Source of the DNA: Lewinellaceae bacterium | Lineage (GTDB): Bacteria; Bacteroidota; Bacteroidia; Chitinophagales; Saprospiraceae | DNA length: 14,604 nt | Assembly: GCA_016711435.1 (NCBI GenBank) | Contig: JADJSY010000070.1 | Location: 1 to 14,604, forward strand | Direction of reading: 5' to 3' | In this document: positions 8,001 through 13,407 of the stretch, one piece after another | Layout of the letters: each line of letters starts with the position of its first letter | How positions within the stretch are numbered: position 1 is the first letter of the stretch | The notes under the pieces: model-generated | Told to the model about the DNA's origin: nothing | The model's input: the letters and a program-made list of their open reading frames with translations, nothing else | Database searches by the model: none | Made by a program: the position numbers and the translations under genes

Positions 8001-8665
8001 AAACGTGCTTCGTCGAAGGAAAAATCCGTGTTTCCCGCAGTGATCTCCTGTTGCAAACCGGCCAGCCCGGTGATCGGCACAGACTCCCCCGCTTCTTCCG
8101 TGTAGCCGCTTTCCTGCAAGGCCGCCACCAGGTCGAACTGGTGCAGGTCGAACACCACGAAAGGATTTTTATCTATTTCGTTGGCCACCAAAAACAGCAC
8201 CGCCGCCATGTGTTTGCAGGGTACGGCCCAGTCGGGACAGGAACAGGAACCCTTGAGGTCGTCCCAACGCCGCGGAAAAATGTGGATATTTTCCGACAGG
8301 CAGGCTTCGTTCAGTTCGGGCGGCAATTCGCGGTTGAGCAATTTGGAGAGAAACAGCGGGTTCTCCGTGACCACCCGCAGCAGGCGTTCGCGGGTATCCT
8401 GGTCGAAAGCCGGTACGGTGATATGGACCCGGTACGGTTTGGGTTGCGAGCCGGTCACTTTGGCGTCTATGGTATTGCCGTCCATGTCCAGGTCGTATGC
8501 GAGGCCCTTATTGGCGTATGTTTTTCCACGCGGCAGACGATTGGAGTAGTCGATGTCGGTGAGGGACTGAAGCCATTGTTTGCCCCACCAGGTGGTGCCG
8601 TACGATTTGCGGGTAGCGCCGGGAGCGGCTTGGGGCGCGCGGCGGTTTCCGTAGTGGTGGTACAT
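5084..8665 (-). CDS. SWIM zinc-finger SNF2-family DEAD/DEAH helicase
   Basis: This is a 1193-residue SNF2 (HepA/COG0553-like) ATP-dependent DNA translocase. The N-terminus (GTTWWGKQW, then NRLPRGKTYANKG) and the SWIM zinc finger CSCPDWAVPCKH (C141, C143, C150, H152) are typical of bacterial SWIM-SNF2 proteins. The helicase core is C-terminal: Walker A DDMGLGKT (about 752-759), DEAQ (about 848), then LSLKAGGTGLNL and the SNF2 motif VI region WWNPAVEAQATDRAFRIGQ (about 1115-1140). The long middle (about 200-650) is less conserved. I chose the ATG at 8665 (MYHHYGNRR). The in-frame extension to 8797 reads like translated intergenic sequence. The gene is intact over 3.6 kb, unlike its neighbours. 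The exact role is unknown: chromatin-like remodelling, RNA-polymerase recycling or defence are all possible. It lies 196 bp upstream of hsdR in the same orientation. Confidence 0.88.
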   Translation of the reverse strand: MYHHYGNRRAPQAAPGATRKSYGTTWWGKQWLQSLTDIDYSNRLPRGKTYANKGLAYDLDMDGNTIDAKVTGSQPKPYRVHITVPAFDQDTRERLLRVVTENPLFLSKLLNRELPPELNEACLSENIHIFPRRWDDLKGSCSCPDWAVPCKHMAAVLFLVANEIDKNPFVVFDLHQFDLVAALQESGYTEEAGESVPITGLAGLQQEITAGNTDFSFDEARFAALDFSRISDCRDDLLWLLTEKPVFFPEGDFKKILASAYKNIAGEVEKNLIWIDRKQTDEQRHILQATENVWLVLDAANAEFIDCSFLDIHGNPVRQFDSIAGLTAFLQALPEAQVALCAPELRSLKLACRLAEMLARRGGFIPQILRTGDGAYFVRFVPALLNADVRALCEQVNTLLTPGMLVYTAGKTVSEPSTADYLPALTAVFLGHFAQAFAGKSAQDGELPRWFFSGRPAVFERFENREYPKSIQLWLSRFFIAEKDFVPVFEVYEEEGIFEVGVSIEDKTMPFQAPAPLDKIFSDKKYARLRLDALRDLSMVAAFFPPLNDLIASKGLEKLRFDSRTFVDVFFNALPVIRLFGIRVLLPKALQKLLRPAMSMSLTASNKGKVSGSGLLSFANMIDFQWQIALGNELLAPDAFLQLVKKMRGIVRLADGYVFVDEKEIAALLERIEHAPRPTGPKLLQIALAGEYQGTPVHLDESARALIAELLRPDAVPLPAGLHATLRPYQLRGFEWLYKNTRLGFGSLIADDMGLGKTLQVIAMLQRLKEDGTLAGDQKALVVVPTTLLTNWSKEISRFAPGLRAHIYHGPTRSLAPLAEADLLLTTYGVVRSEITHLQKKDWLVAVIDEAQNIKNLETAQTKAVKKLKAPVRIAMTGTPVENRLSEYFSISEFANSGYLGSLKEFTEEYAKPIEVERNHATLDRFRHVTAPFLLRRVKTDKSIISDLPDKIETNQFCTLTQQQAALYQNVVDESLRAISGEKDGDIKRQGLVLKMLTALKQVCNHPSNFLKKPDADPALSGKTQLLLELLSQILDNGEKTLIFTQYREMGDLLVPLLRDQLGEHAAFLHGGLSRKERDIMVEDFQHNRSARILLLSLKAGGTGLNLTAASNVIHYDLWWNPAVEAQATDRAFRIGQQRNVQVHRFITQGTFEEKINTMLQSKKELANLAVTSGEKWVGELTDLELRDLVRLG

Positions 8666-8813
8666 GGACAGAGGGAGGGTTGGGTGATGCGTATAGGGCA
8701 AAGTTGAGAAAAAAGACTTCTGTTTGTTTTTTAGTTTATCGGGATCAGTGGAGCATAAATATGAGTAAAGAATTATTTTTAATGATATGCCTTCCATAAT
8801 ATTTCATGCCGCG

Positions 8814-8832
8814 CTTGGTATTTTTCACCAAG
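8814..8832. other. Hairpin in the gap between the unknown gene and SNF2
   Basis: CTTGGT and ACCAAG form a perfect 6-bp stem with a 7-nt loop. It lies 50 bp downstream (minus strand) of the 8882 stop and about 150 bp upstream of the SNF2 start. A run of U does not follow the stem, so it is only a weak terminator candidate. The gap 8666-8881 otherwise shows no gene. Confidence 0.25.
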
Positions 8833-8881
8833 TGCAAGCAACTTGAGTAACCAAGGTGATCACCGGAAGCAGCGTGAAGTA

Positions 8882-10214
8882 CTACCGTTTCTTTTTCTTC
8901 TTCTTTTTCTTCGATGTTGTCGGAGGTTTTTTCCCGAATACCTGTTCGTACATAGAAGGAGGCTTATCCGGTTTTAAAGCGGGCAGACTGGATGAGAATA
9001 GATCATCGAATGACAGATTCTCTTGCTTGGAACGCTGGGACACCTGTAAAAAACTGGTTTCGAATTGGGCGATGTCGGCTTCAAAATCATCCTGTGACAC
9101 GGTGTCCGCTTTGGGCCAGGCCTTTACAACAAAGGCGGCTTCCCAGGCATGGAAACCCAGCCCTATGAAAAAATCCTCTTCAGTTCTCGGATGTAGCTGC
9201 AAGGCGATTTCTCGTGTATTGGAATCAATAATCTTACTTCGCTCAAAAACCATAAACAAAAGGAGCGCCCCAAAGAGCCGCTCCTATTTCCTTGATTTGA
9301 GTAAATATCAGGTTGCGTTTACCGGAAAGATACTTGTCAAAGGGCTGTTTTTCCAATCTGAAAAATTTGTTCGCGGTTTTCGCTTTCTGATGGTTTTTCT
9401 GCCAGTACACTATGAGATTATCCCACATAAGATAGGCGGAATAGAAAGGGAAACCGCTCCGGTTCATCCAAGCCAGAAACCGGACGTTCATTTCCGTCAT
9501 AAAATCAACCCGAGCTGTCGTTTCAAACCGCGACATGACGGTTTCGGTATCCAATGGCTTACCAGGGCGCCGCCGCATAACGCTCCCAAATGGCGTCGGG
9601 AACCGCAAAATGATGGTCGGCAGCCACTTTTTTTGCCTCGTCCAGATGGAGCGTTTCGTTTATCAGCCAGTGACGGTAAGCCGATTGCAAGCTGCTCACA
9701 TGCAATGCCAGTGCCATTTCTTGCTCGGGTCTACCGATGTAACCTCCATGTTCACGAACGGGTTGATAGGTTTCTGTGGCTAAGGATATACCCCAATCCT
9801 GCCTCAACCAGTACCATACGGATCGCTGAACCGGCAAAAAGGAATCAATATCTTGATTAGGGTGTTCCCTGAAAAAGCGTATCACAGGCTCCGCAGCTTC
9901 CGGCTGGCCTACAAAAAAATAGTAGTCTAAGATATATGACGCGTAATAATGGAACTCGCCGGCGTACAGCAGGGGCTGGAGTTGCTCCATTTGGCGCAAA
10001 AAACCAACGCCTCTTCAAAGCGTTTTTCACGTCCAAACAATGCTCCCAAAAAATCCAGCAGCACTCCGCCGAGGTCGTATTCGTCAAAATCTTGCTGGGT
10101 GAGCGGCTGTTGAAGCGTGTCCAGCAAAAAACCGGCTTGTTCATCGGTATTTACCAAGGCTTCATATACCTCGTACCAGGCGTCGGGGTTTTGTGAAATG
10201 GGTGGTGCTTGCAT
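8882..10214 (-). pseudogene. Conserved protein of unknown function (about 440 aa) split by three single-base frameshifts
   Basis: Four consecutive minus-strand fragments join into one protein. It starts MQAPPISQNPDAWYEVYEAL at 10214 and ends with a lysine-rich tail (SKKKKKKKKR) at 8882. Junctions: the A run at 9998-10003 lacks one base (restoring LVFLRQMEQLQPLLYAGEF); GGG at 9565-9567 has one extra base (restoring AAAPGKPLDTETV); the A run at 9245-9249 has one extra base (restoring FVYGFERSKIIDSN). Recognisable internal landmarks are YYASYILDYYFFVGQPEAAEP and HLHPRTEEDFFIGLGFHAWE-like segments (QLHPRTEEDFFIGLGFHAWE). The N-terminal part is helical and suggests TPR-like packing, but I recognise no family. 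No signal peptide or membrane helix is visible. The gene is transcribed divergently from the AAA+ gene and is followed by SNF2 in the same orientation. Sequencing error is a real alternative to true decay. Confidence 0.6.
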
Positions 10215-10303
10215 ACAGATAATGTATTGTAAAATGCAACTTCACTTACTTTTCGGGCAAAAATAAAGCATTCAACTTAATTTGTGGAAATGAAACAATA
10301 TAA

Positions 10304-10327
10304 TTTTTGCGATTTCATTCGCAAAAA
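10304..10327. promoter_or_regulatory. Upstream operator-like dyad, copy 1
   Basis: TTTTTGCGA-N6-TCGCAAAAA is a perfect inverted repeat with 9-bp arms and a 6-bp spacer. It lies 34 bp before the ATPase start and shares arms and spacer length with copy 2. No U-tract context suggests termination. Confidence 0.5.
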
Positions 10328-10333
10328 AACCGT

Positions 10334-10341
10334 TATTTTTG
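10334..10341 (+). promoter_or_regulatory. Candidate Bacteroidota -7 promoter box for the AAA+ gene
   Basis: TATTTTTG matches TAnnTTTG exactly and lies 19 bp before the ATG at 10361. A TTTG at 10306-10309 could be the -33 box, but the 24-bp gap is longer than the usual 19-21. The box overlaps dyad copy 2, which fits repression by a bound regulator. Confidence 0.4.
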
Positions 10342-10358
10342 CGAATGCAATCGCAAAA
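10337..10358. promoter_or_regulatory. Upstream operator-like dyad, copy 2
   Basis: TTTTGCGA-N6-TCGCAAAA is a perfect inverted repeat with 8-bp arms and the same 6-bp spacer as copy 1. The two centres are 32 bp apart, close to three helical turns. It ends two bases before the ATPase start codon and overlaps the candidate -7 box. Confidence 0.5.
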
Positions 10359-10360
10359 TC

Positions 10361-11508
10361 ATGATTAAACGCATCCTAGAACAACGTATCCGCGACCGGG
10401 TTTTTACCGGGAAGGCCATTATTCTCATGGGGCCTCGCCAGGCGGGCAAAACCACGCTGCTCAACACTATTTTTAGCAATGAGCCCAGGTAACGTGGCTC
10501 AATGGAGACGACCCGGAGACTCGTATCTTGCTGGAAGACGTTACGACGCTCAAATGGAAACGTATTCTGGGCAATAGTAAAGTGATGGTGCTCGACGAGG
10601 CGCAGCGCATCGCCGATATCGGGTTAAAACTCAAACTCATTACCGACCAAATCCCCGAGGTGCAGGTAGTGGCTTCCGGGTCGTCCGCCTTCGAATTGGC
10701 CAATCGAATCAATGAGCCTTTGACTGGTCGCAAATGGGCGTACCATTTGTTTCCCTTGTCCTATGCTGAAATGGAAGCCCATCACGGTTTTGCAGAGGAA
10801 CACAAGCGTATCCCGGAGCGATTGGTGTATGGCTATTACCCGGAAGTAGTGAACCATCCGGGCCAGGAGCAGGAGGTGTTGGGTCAATTGATGGATAGTT
10901 TTCTGTACAAGGATATTTTAATGAGGGAGCGCATCCAGAAACCGGAAAAACTTACCCGGCTGCTACAGGCATTGGCTTTTCAGGTAGGCAGCGAAGTGTC
11001 GTATCACGAATTGGGCCAAATCGTTGACCTGGATAATCAGACCGTAGAAAATTATATTAATTTATTGGAGCAGACCTTTGTTATTTTCAGGCTGCCGCCG
11101 CTGAGTCGCAACCTGCGCAAAGAATTGAAGCGCAAACGCAAAATATACTTTTACGACAATGGCCTGCGCAATGCCATCATCGCGCAATTTCAGCCGCTGG
11201 AGCTGCGGCAGGATATAGGCGCTCTGTGGGAAAACTGGCTCATCAGCGAGCGCAAAAAAGCGCTGCACTATCGGGGTATGCACGCCAATACGTTTTTCTG
11301 GCGCACCCAGGACCAACAGGAAATCGACTATATCGAAGAACGCGATGGCAAAATGTGGGCATACGAAATGAAATGGTCGTCCAAAGCAAAAGCGTCTTTT
11401 TCCAAGACCTTCACGCAGGCATATCCGGAGCATGCATTGCAGCTCATCCATCGCGAGAATTATTATGAATGGTTGGCGGGGGATGAAAAATCAAGCGAAT
11501 CACGATGA
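10361..11508 (+). CDS. AAA+ ATPase with DUF4143 domain (AAA_14 family), one frameshift
   Basis: This is a protein of about 382 residues when one missing C is restored in the CCC run at 10484-10486. The first part (10361-10492) carries Walker A GPRQAGKTT (residues 24-32). After the break the other frame gives WLNGDDPETRILLED and Walker B VMVLDEAQRI (about residue 74-83). The C-terminal half is a DUF4143 domain, including SEVSYHELGQIVDLDNQTVENYINLLEQ (a winged-helix-like stretch) and KIYFYDNGLRNAI, and ends with a nuclease-like region (DYIEERDGKMWAYEMKW). The family's role is unclear; members are common in mobile and TA-like settings. I chose the ATG at 10361 rather than an upstream one at 10307, which would translate the operator dyads. 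The remainder from 10528 could be made only from an internal start and would lack Walker A. Confidence 0.8.
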
Positions 11509-11550
11509 AAGAGAAGGTCGAAAAGTGATTTCATGTTTTTTTAATGATTT

Positions 11551-11580
11551 ATCTTTAAAATATATTTTTATTTTAAAGAT
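11551..11580. promoter_or_regulatory. Perfect 11-bp inverted repeat upstream of mobile mystery protein A
   Basis: ATCTTTAAAAT and ATTTTAAAGAT form perfect 11-bp arms around an 8-bp AT spacer, 41 bp before the ATG at 11622. It also lies 43 bp after the ATPase stop, so a weak terminator is an alternative. The half-site ATCTTTA recurs at the start codon, which favours an operator. Confidence 0.45.
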
Positions 11581-11606
11581 ATACATTTAAATTTGTGCTT
11601 TATTTT

Positions 11607-11622
11607 TAAAGAAAAATCTTTA
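11607..11622. promoter_or_regulatory. Second ATCTTTA-type dyad overlapping the start codon of mobile mystery protein A
   Basis: TAAAGA-AAAA-TCTTTA is a perfect 6-bp dyad with a 4-bp spacer that ends in the first base of the ATG. It has the same half-site as the 11551-11580 repeat. This is consistent with autoregulation by the Xre-type HTH protein encoded next. Confidence 0.4.
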
Positions 11623-12085
11623 TGAATATCGAACAAAAGCGTCTTCTCATTACTCAACTTGACAAGAAAATAGCCCATTTCATTGGGGCCAAAAATCATC
11701 CCCTGCCCGGCGAAGGGTGGATTTATTCCATCAGAACGGCTTTGGGAATGTCGTTGAAGCAATTGGGTAGACGATTAAAAATGACACCGCAGGGCATTAA
11801 AGATATTGAGCGACGAGAAAAAGACGGTTCACTCACATTGCAGAGACTTCGGGAAGTTGCTGCCGCACTGGATATGCAACTTGTATATGGGCTGGTTCCT
11901 AAGGAACAAACACTTGATAAAATGATCGAGAAAAGAGCCCGGGAGTTGGCGCAGGAAATCGTCCTAAAAACATCCCATACCATGCATCCGAAAACCAGGG
12001 ATTGGACGAAATGCAATCAAAGAAGCCATCAACGACCGGGCAGAAAAAAATTAAAAAAGAAATGCCGAAGGACTTATGGAACTGA
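11622..12085 (+). pseudogene. Mobile mystery protein A (Xre-family HTH regulator), 3' end frameshifted
   Basis: The first 120 residues are clean and match mobile mystery protein A (TIGR02612). They show LPGEGWIYSIRTALGMSLKQLG, an HTH segment RRLKMTPQGIKDIERRE (about 50-67), and SLTLQRLREVAAALDMQLVYGLVP. The 3' end is disturbed. After SHTM the frame changes near 11987-11990 (giving ENQGLDEMQ), again at 12013-12015 where one A seems missing (giving IKEAINDRAEK), and at the seven-A run 12044-12050 with one extra A (giving IKKEMPKDLWN and a stop at 12083-12085). The restored stop overlaps the start of protein B by 10 bp, the usual coupled A/B arrangement. The protein is proposed to act as the DNA-binding antitoxin-like partner of B. 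The identification is strong. Whether it is functional is uncertain. Confidence 0.75.
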
Positions 12086-12420
12086 ATCTAAAATATGAAG
12101 ATGGCCAAACTCCTATCGACGAAGATGAAAAGCGAGGGCTAAAATGCAATTCTGGATTGACCACGAAACATACCCTCCGGAAGAAGTTGCCATTCGCTTT
12201 AAGTACTGTCTTGTCTCGATCCATCTTTTCGCTAATGGGAAATGGAAGACATTCGAGGCTGATGGGTGATATTCTCCTCAAAGCGCTCGACAGTGAACAT
12301 TCATTCACCTGGGGCAGAAAATCTTTTAGGCGGGGAGACGACCGAGTTGCCTATATCGAGGCATTGCGAAAAGCGGATGCTGGAAATATGGAGCCTTTGA
12401 TTAAATTTTCCAAGGAGTAA
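12076..12420 (+). pseudogene. Mobile mystery protein B (Fic-family), internal deletion plus frameshift
   Basis: The start MELNLKYEDGQTPIDEDEK is the characteristic N-terminus of mobile mystery protein B (TIGR02613). Near 12140 it jumps to a +2 frame reading MQFWIDHETYPPEEVAIRF, KYCLVSIHLFANG. Near 12240 (one extra A) it returns to the first frame as NGRHSRLMGDILL, SFTWGRKSF and ending EPLIKFSKE. Together the middle gives HLFANGNGR, a variant of the Fic motif HPFx(D/E)GNGR. In this family the usual sequence between the N-terminal motif and the QFW segment is roughly 75-80 residues (from memory). These are missing, so the protein lacks the Fic N-terminal helices. It is probably inactive. It overlaps protein A and is followed by a hairpin at 12428. 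Confidence 0.7.
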
Positions 12421-12427
12421 AAGAAAA

Positions 12428-12446
12428 GGCCACCAATTTGGCAACC
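12428..12446 (-). terminator. Intrinsic terminator, copy A
   Basis: On the minus strand a hairpin with outer GC pairs and G-U wobbles (GGTTGCCAA against TTGGTGGCC) is followed by TTTTCTT. On the plus strand the same stem has mismatches, so it works best for leftward transcription. It sits 8 bp after the mobile-mystery-B stop and may stop both sides. Confidence 0.55.
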
Positions 12447-12456
12447 TTTCTTTTAG

Positions 12457-12523
12457 TCGGGACGACAGGATTTGAACCTCCACGCCATCGGCGTAGCCCC
12501 CAGGCACGTATTCTACCGGGCTG
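12457..12523 (-). pseudogene. tRNA-Pro-derived remnant, copy A
   Basis: The minus strand carries AGCCCGGTAGA (D-loop), GTGCCTGGGGG (anticodon region), AGGTTCAAATCCTGTCG (T-arm) and CGTCCCGA (acceptor 3' strand plus discriminator). The 3' half of the anticodon stem is replaced by a small hairpin ACGCC-GAT-GGCGT, and no 5' acceptor is present. It cannot fold as a functional tRNA. Confidence 0.6.
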
Positions 12524-12759
12524 TATCGGTAAGAAACCTACCTGCGCCGCGTTTTTTGATTTTTTGTTCAAGCCTTAGGGCTTCTGTTTTTAGCATGGGT
12601 TCACTGACCCAGGCTTGTTCCCAAGGCGCGCCATTTCGAGTAGAGGTGTTGAGACCAAGGTTGTGGAAATGAAGCCGTTTGTGGGCGGACATGCCGACAT
12701 AAAATCGGCCATGTGTTTTCGCTTTTGATGATCTATACCTGATAGGTAGTTGTATCCAT
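12513..12759 (-). pseudogene. GIY-YIG nuclease, copy A, degenerate
   Basis: The start MDTTTYQV is followed by an in-frame TAG where copy B has a Tyr codon (QVYIIKSE), then a frame change and a 7-bp-scale loss near GMSS. The C-terminal part is in good shape: GAPW, QAWVSEPMLKTEALRLEQ, KIKKRGAGRFLTDTAR and a stop that falls inside the D-loop of the tRNA remnant. GIY-YIG proteins are small nucleases; this copy is not functional as read. Copy B and copy A are complementary in where they are broken. Confidence 0.65.
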
Positions 12760-12795
12760 AAATGATGAAGTTTTGATGATGGGATTAAAAGAAAA

Positions 12796-12814
12796 GGTCA
12801 CCAAAATGGTGACC
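12796..12814 (-). terminator. Intrinsic terminator, copy B
   Basis: GGTCACCA and TGGTGACC form a perfect 8-bp stem with a 3-nt loop. On the minus strand it is followed by TTTTCTTTT. It follows the tRNA-Pro remnant B by 8 bp. Confidence 0.7.
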
Positions 12815-12822
12815 TCTCTTTG

Positions 12823-12899
12823 TCGGGACGACAGGATTTGAACCTCCACGCCATCGGCGTGGCCCCAAGCATGTATTCTACCGGGCTACTACCGGGCTG
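12823..12899 (-). pseudogene. tRNA-Pro-derived remnant, copy B, with 11-bp D-loop duplication
   Basis: The minus strand has AGCCCGGTAG twice in tandem, then a damaged anticodon region (ATGCTTGGGG), then CCACGCC-GAT-GGCGTGG (a perfect 7-bp hairpin with 3-nt loop at 12846-12862), then AGGTTCAAATCCTGTCG and CGTCCCGA. The hairpin replaces the 3' anticodon stem and variable loop seen in copy C. It is not a functional tRNA. Confidence 0.6.
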
Positions 12900-13137
12900 T
12901 ATCGGTAAGAAACCTACCTGCGCCGCGTTTTTGATTTTTGTTCAAGCCTTAGGGCTTCTGTTTTTAGCATGGGTTCACTGACCCAGGCTTTCCCCAAGGC
13001 GCGCCATTTCGAGTAGAGGTGTTGAGGCCAAGGTTGTGGAAATGAAGCCGTTTGTCGGGATCGGAAGACATGCCGACATAAAATCGGCCATGTTTTTCGC
13101 TTTTGATGATGTATACCTGATAGGTAGTTGTTTCCAT
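12889..13137 (-). pseudogene. GIY-YIG nuclease, copy B, frameshifted
   Basis: METTTYQVYIIKSEKHGRFY followed by VGMSSDPDKRLHFHN is a clean GIY-YIG N-terminus (here YII and FYVG; spacing fits the family) and runs to GAPW. There one base fewer than copy A (GGGGAAAG against GGGAACAAG) shifts the frame, and two later A runs are 5 instead of 6 long, so the conserved C-terminus is lost. The last codon region falls in the tRNA D-loop. The ATG at 13137 is preferred; the in-frame extension to 13257 only translates the tRNA and terminator. Its role may be a homing-type nuclease of the repeat unit, which is speculative. Confidence 0.7.
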
Positions 13138-13182
13138 AAATGATGAAGTTTTGATGATGGAATATTGGATTAAAAAAGAAAA

Positions 13183-13201
13183 GGTCGCCAAATTGGCAAC
13201 C
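13183..13201 (-). terminator. Intrinsic terminator, copy C, downstream of tRNA-Pro 3' half
   Basis: On the minus strand GGTTGCCAA pairs with TTGGCGACC (9 bp, one G-U), followed by TTTTCTTTTTTA. It lies 10 bp after the tRNA 3' end, as expected for a native tRNA-Pro terminator. Confidence 0.75.
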
Positions 13202-13211
13202 TTTCTTTCAG

Positions 13212-13259
13212 TCGGGACGACAGGATTTGAACCTGCGACCACATGCCCCCCAGGCATGT
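13212..13259 (-). other. tRNA-Pro(GGG) 3' half, candidate attachment site (att) at element boundary
   Basis: The minus strand gives ACATGC-CTGGGGG-GCATG (a 5-bp anticodon stem, anticodon GGG at plus 13249-13251), variable loop, T-arm GCAGG-TTCAAAT-CCTGT, acceptor 3' strand CGTCCCG and discriminator A. No CCA is encoded. The 5' acceptor and D-arm are absent: sequence right of 13259 is unrelated and AT-rich. A lone tRNA 3' half beside an integrase is the classic left end of an element integrated at a tRNA. By orientation the element would extend to the right, and an intact tRNA-Pro would end it there. Confidence 0.65.
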
Positions 13260-13340
13260 TACATATCTATCTCAATATTTATTTTTTGCTTGTTTTTTGG
13301 CACTTTTTTGATAAAAAAGCCCACATTTATTATAGTTTCT

Positions 13341-13348
13341 TACCTTTG
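13341..13348 (+). promoter_or_regulatory. Candidate -7 promoter box for the integrase gene
   Basis: TACCTTTG matches TAnnTTTG exactly, 59 bp before the integrase ATG. A correctly spaced -33 TTTG is not found. The leader (13260-13407) is AT-rich with a repeated ACTTACTTTTT and holds no gene. Confidence 0.3.
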
Positions 13349-13407
13349 CTTTGCCTTGTTTTTCGGGTTTCACTTACTTTTTACTTACTTTTTTCGAGCC
13401 GCGAATT

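Larger units (their letters stand above)
12419..13172. repeat. Tandem duplication of a GIY-YIG / tRNA-Pro remnant / terminator unit
   Basis: Two direct copies lie head to tail (about 12419-12786 and 12787-13172), roughly 90 % alike by eye. Equivalent points are spaced 366 bp (12457 to 12823) and 389 bp (12823 to 13212). Reading the minus strand, each has a GIY-YIG gene, a tRNA-Pro-derived segment and a hairpin terminator. A third partial copy (terminator plus clean tRNA 3' half) follows at 13173-13259. Confidence 0.8.

Noticed and set aside
7727..8707. Plus-strand ORF of 326 codons opposite SNF2
   Set aside because: It is antisense to the SWIM-containing N-terminus of SNF2 and has no family signature.
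8666..8797. 44-residue N-terminal extension of SNF2
   Set aside because: The sequence resembles translated intergenic DNA. The conserved SWIM-SNF2 N-terminus starts after the ATG at 8665.
8856..9860. Plus-strand ORF of 334 codons opposite the frameshifted unknown gene
   Set aside because: Its product is low-complexity at the start (poly-Phe from the poly-Lys codons of the other strand). The minus-strand fragments join into a sensible protein.
10307..10360. Upstream ATG for the DUF4143 ATPase
   Set aside because: It would translate the operator dyads and the -7 box. The conserved family start is MIKRILEQRI at 10361.
12419..13172. CRISPR array
   Set aside because: There are only two units of over 360 bp with coding content, no short repeat/spacer periodicity, and no cas genes nearby.
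13138..13257. 40-residue extension of GIY-YIG copy B starting in the tRNA
   Set aside because: It only translates the tRNA T-arm and the terminator hairpin; the domain starts at METTTYQVY.
12457..13259. Three functional tRNA-Pro genes
   Set aside because: All lack the 5' acceptor strand and the full D-arm, and copies A and B also lack an intact anticodon stem.
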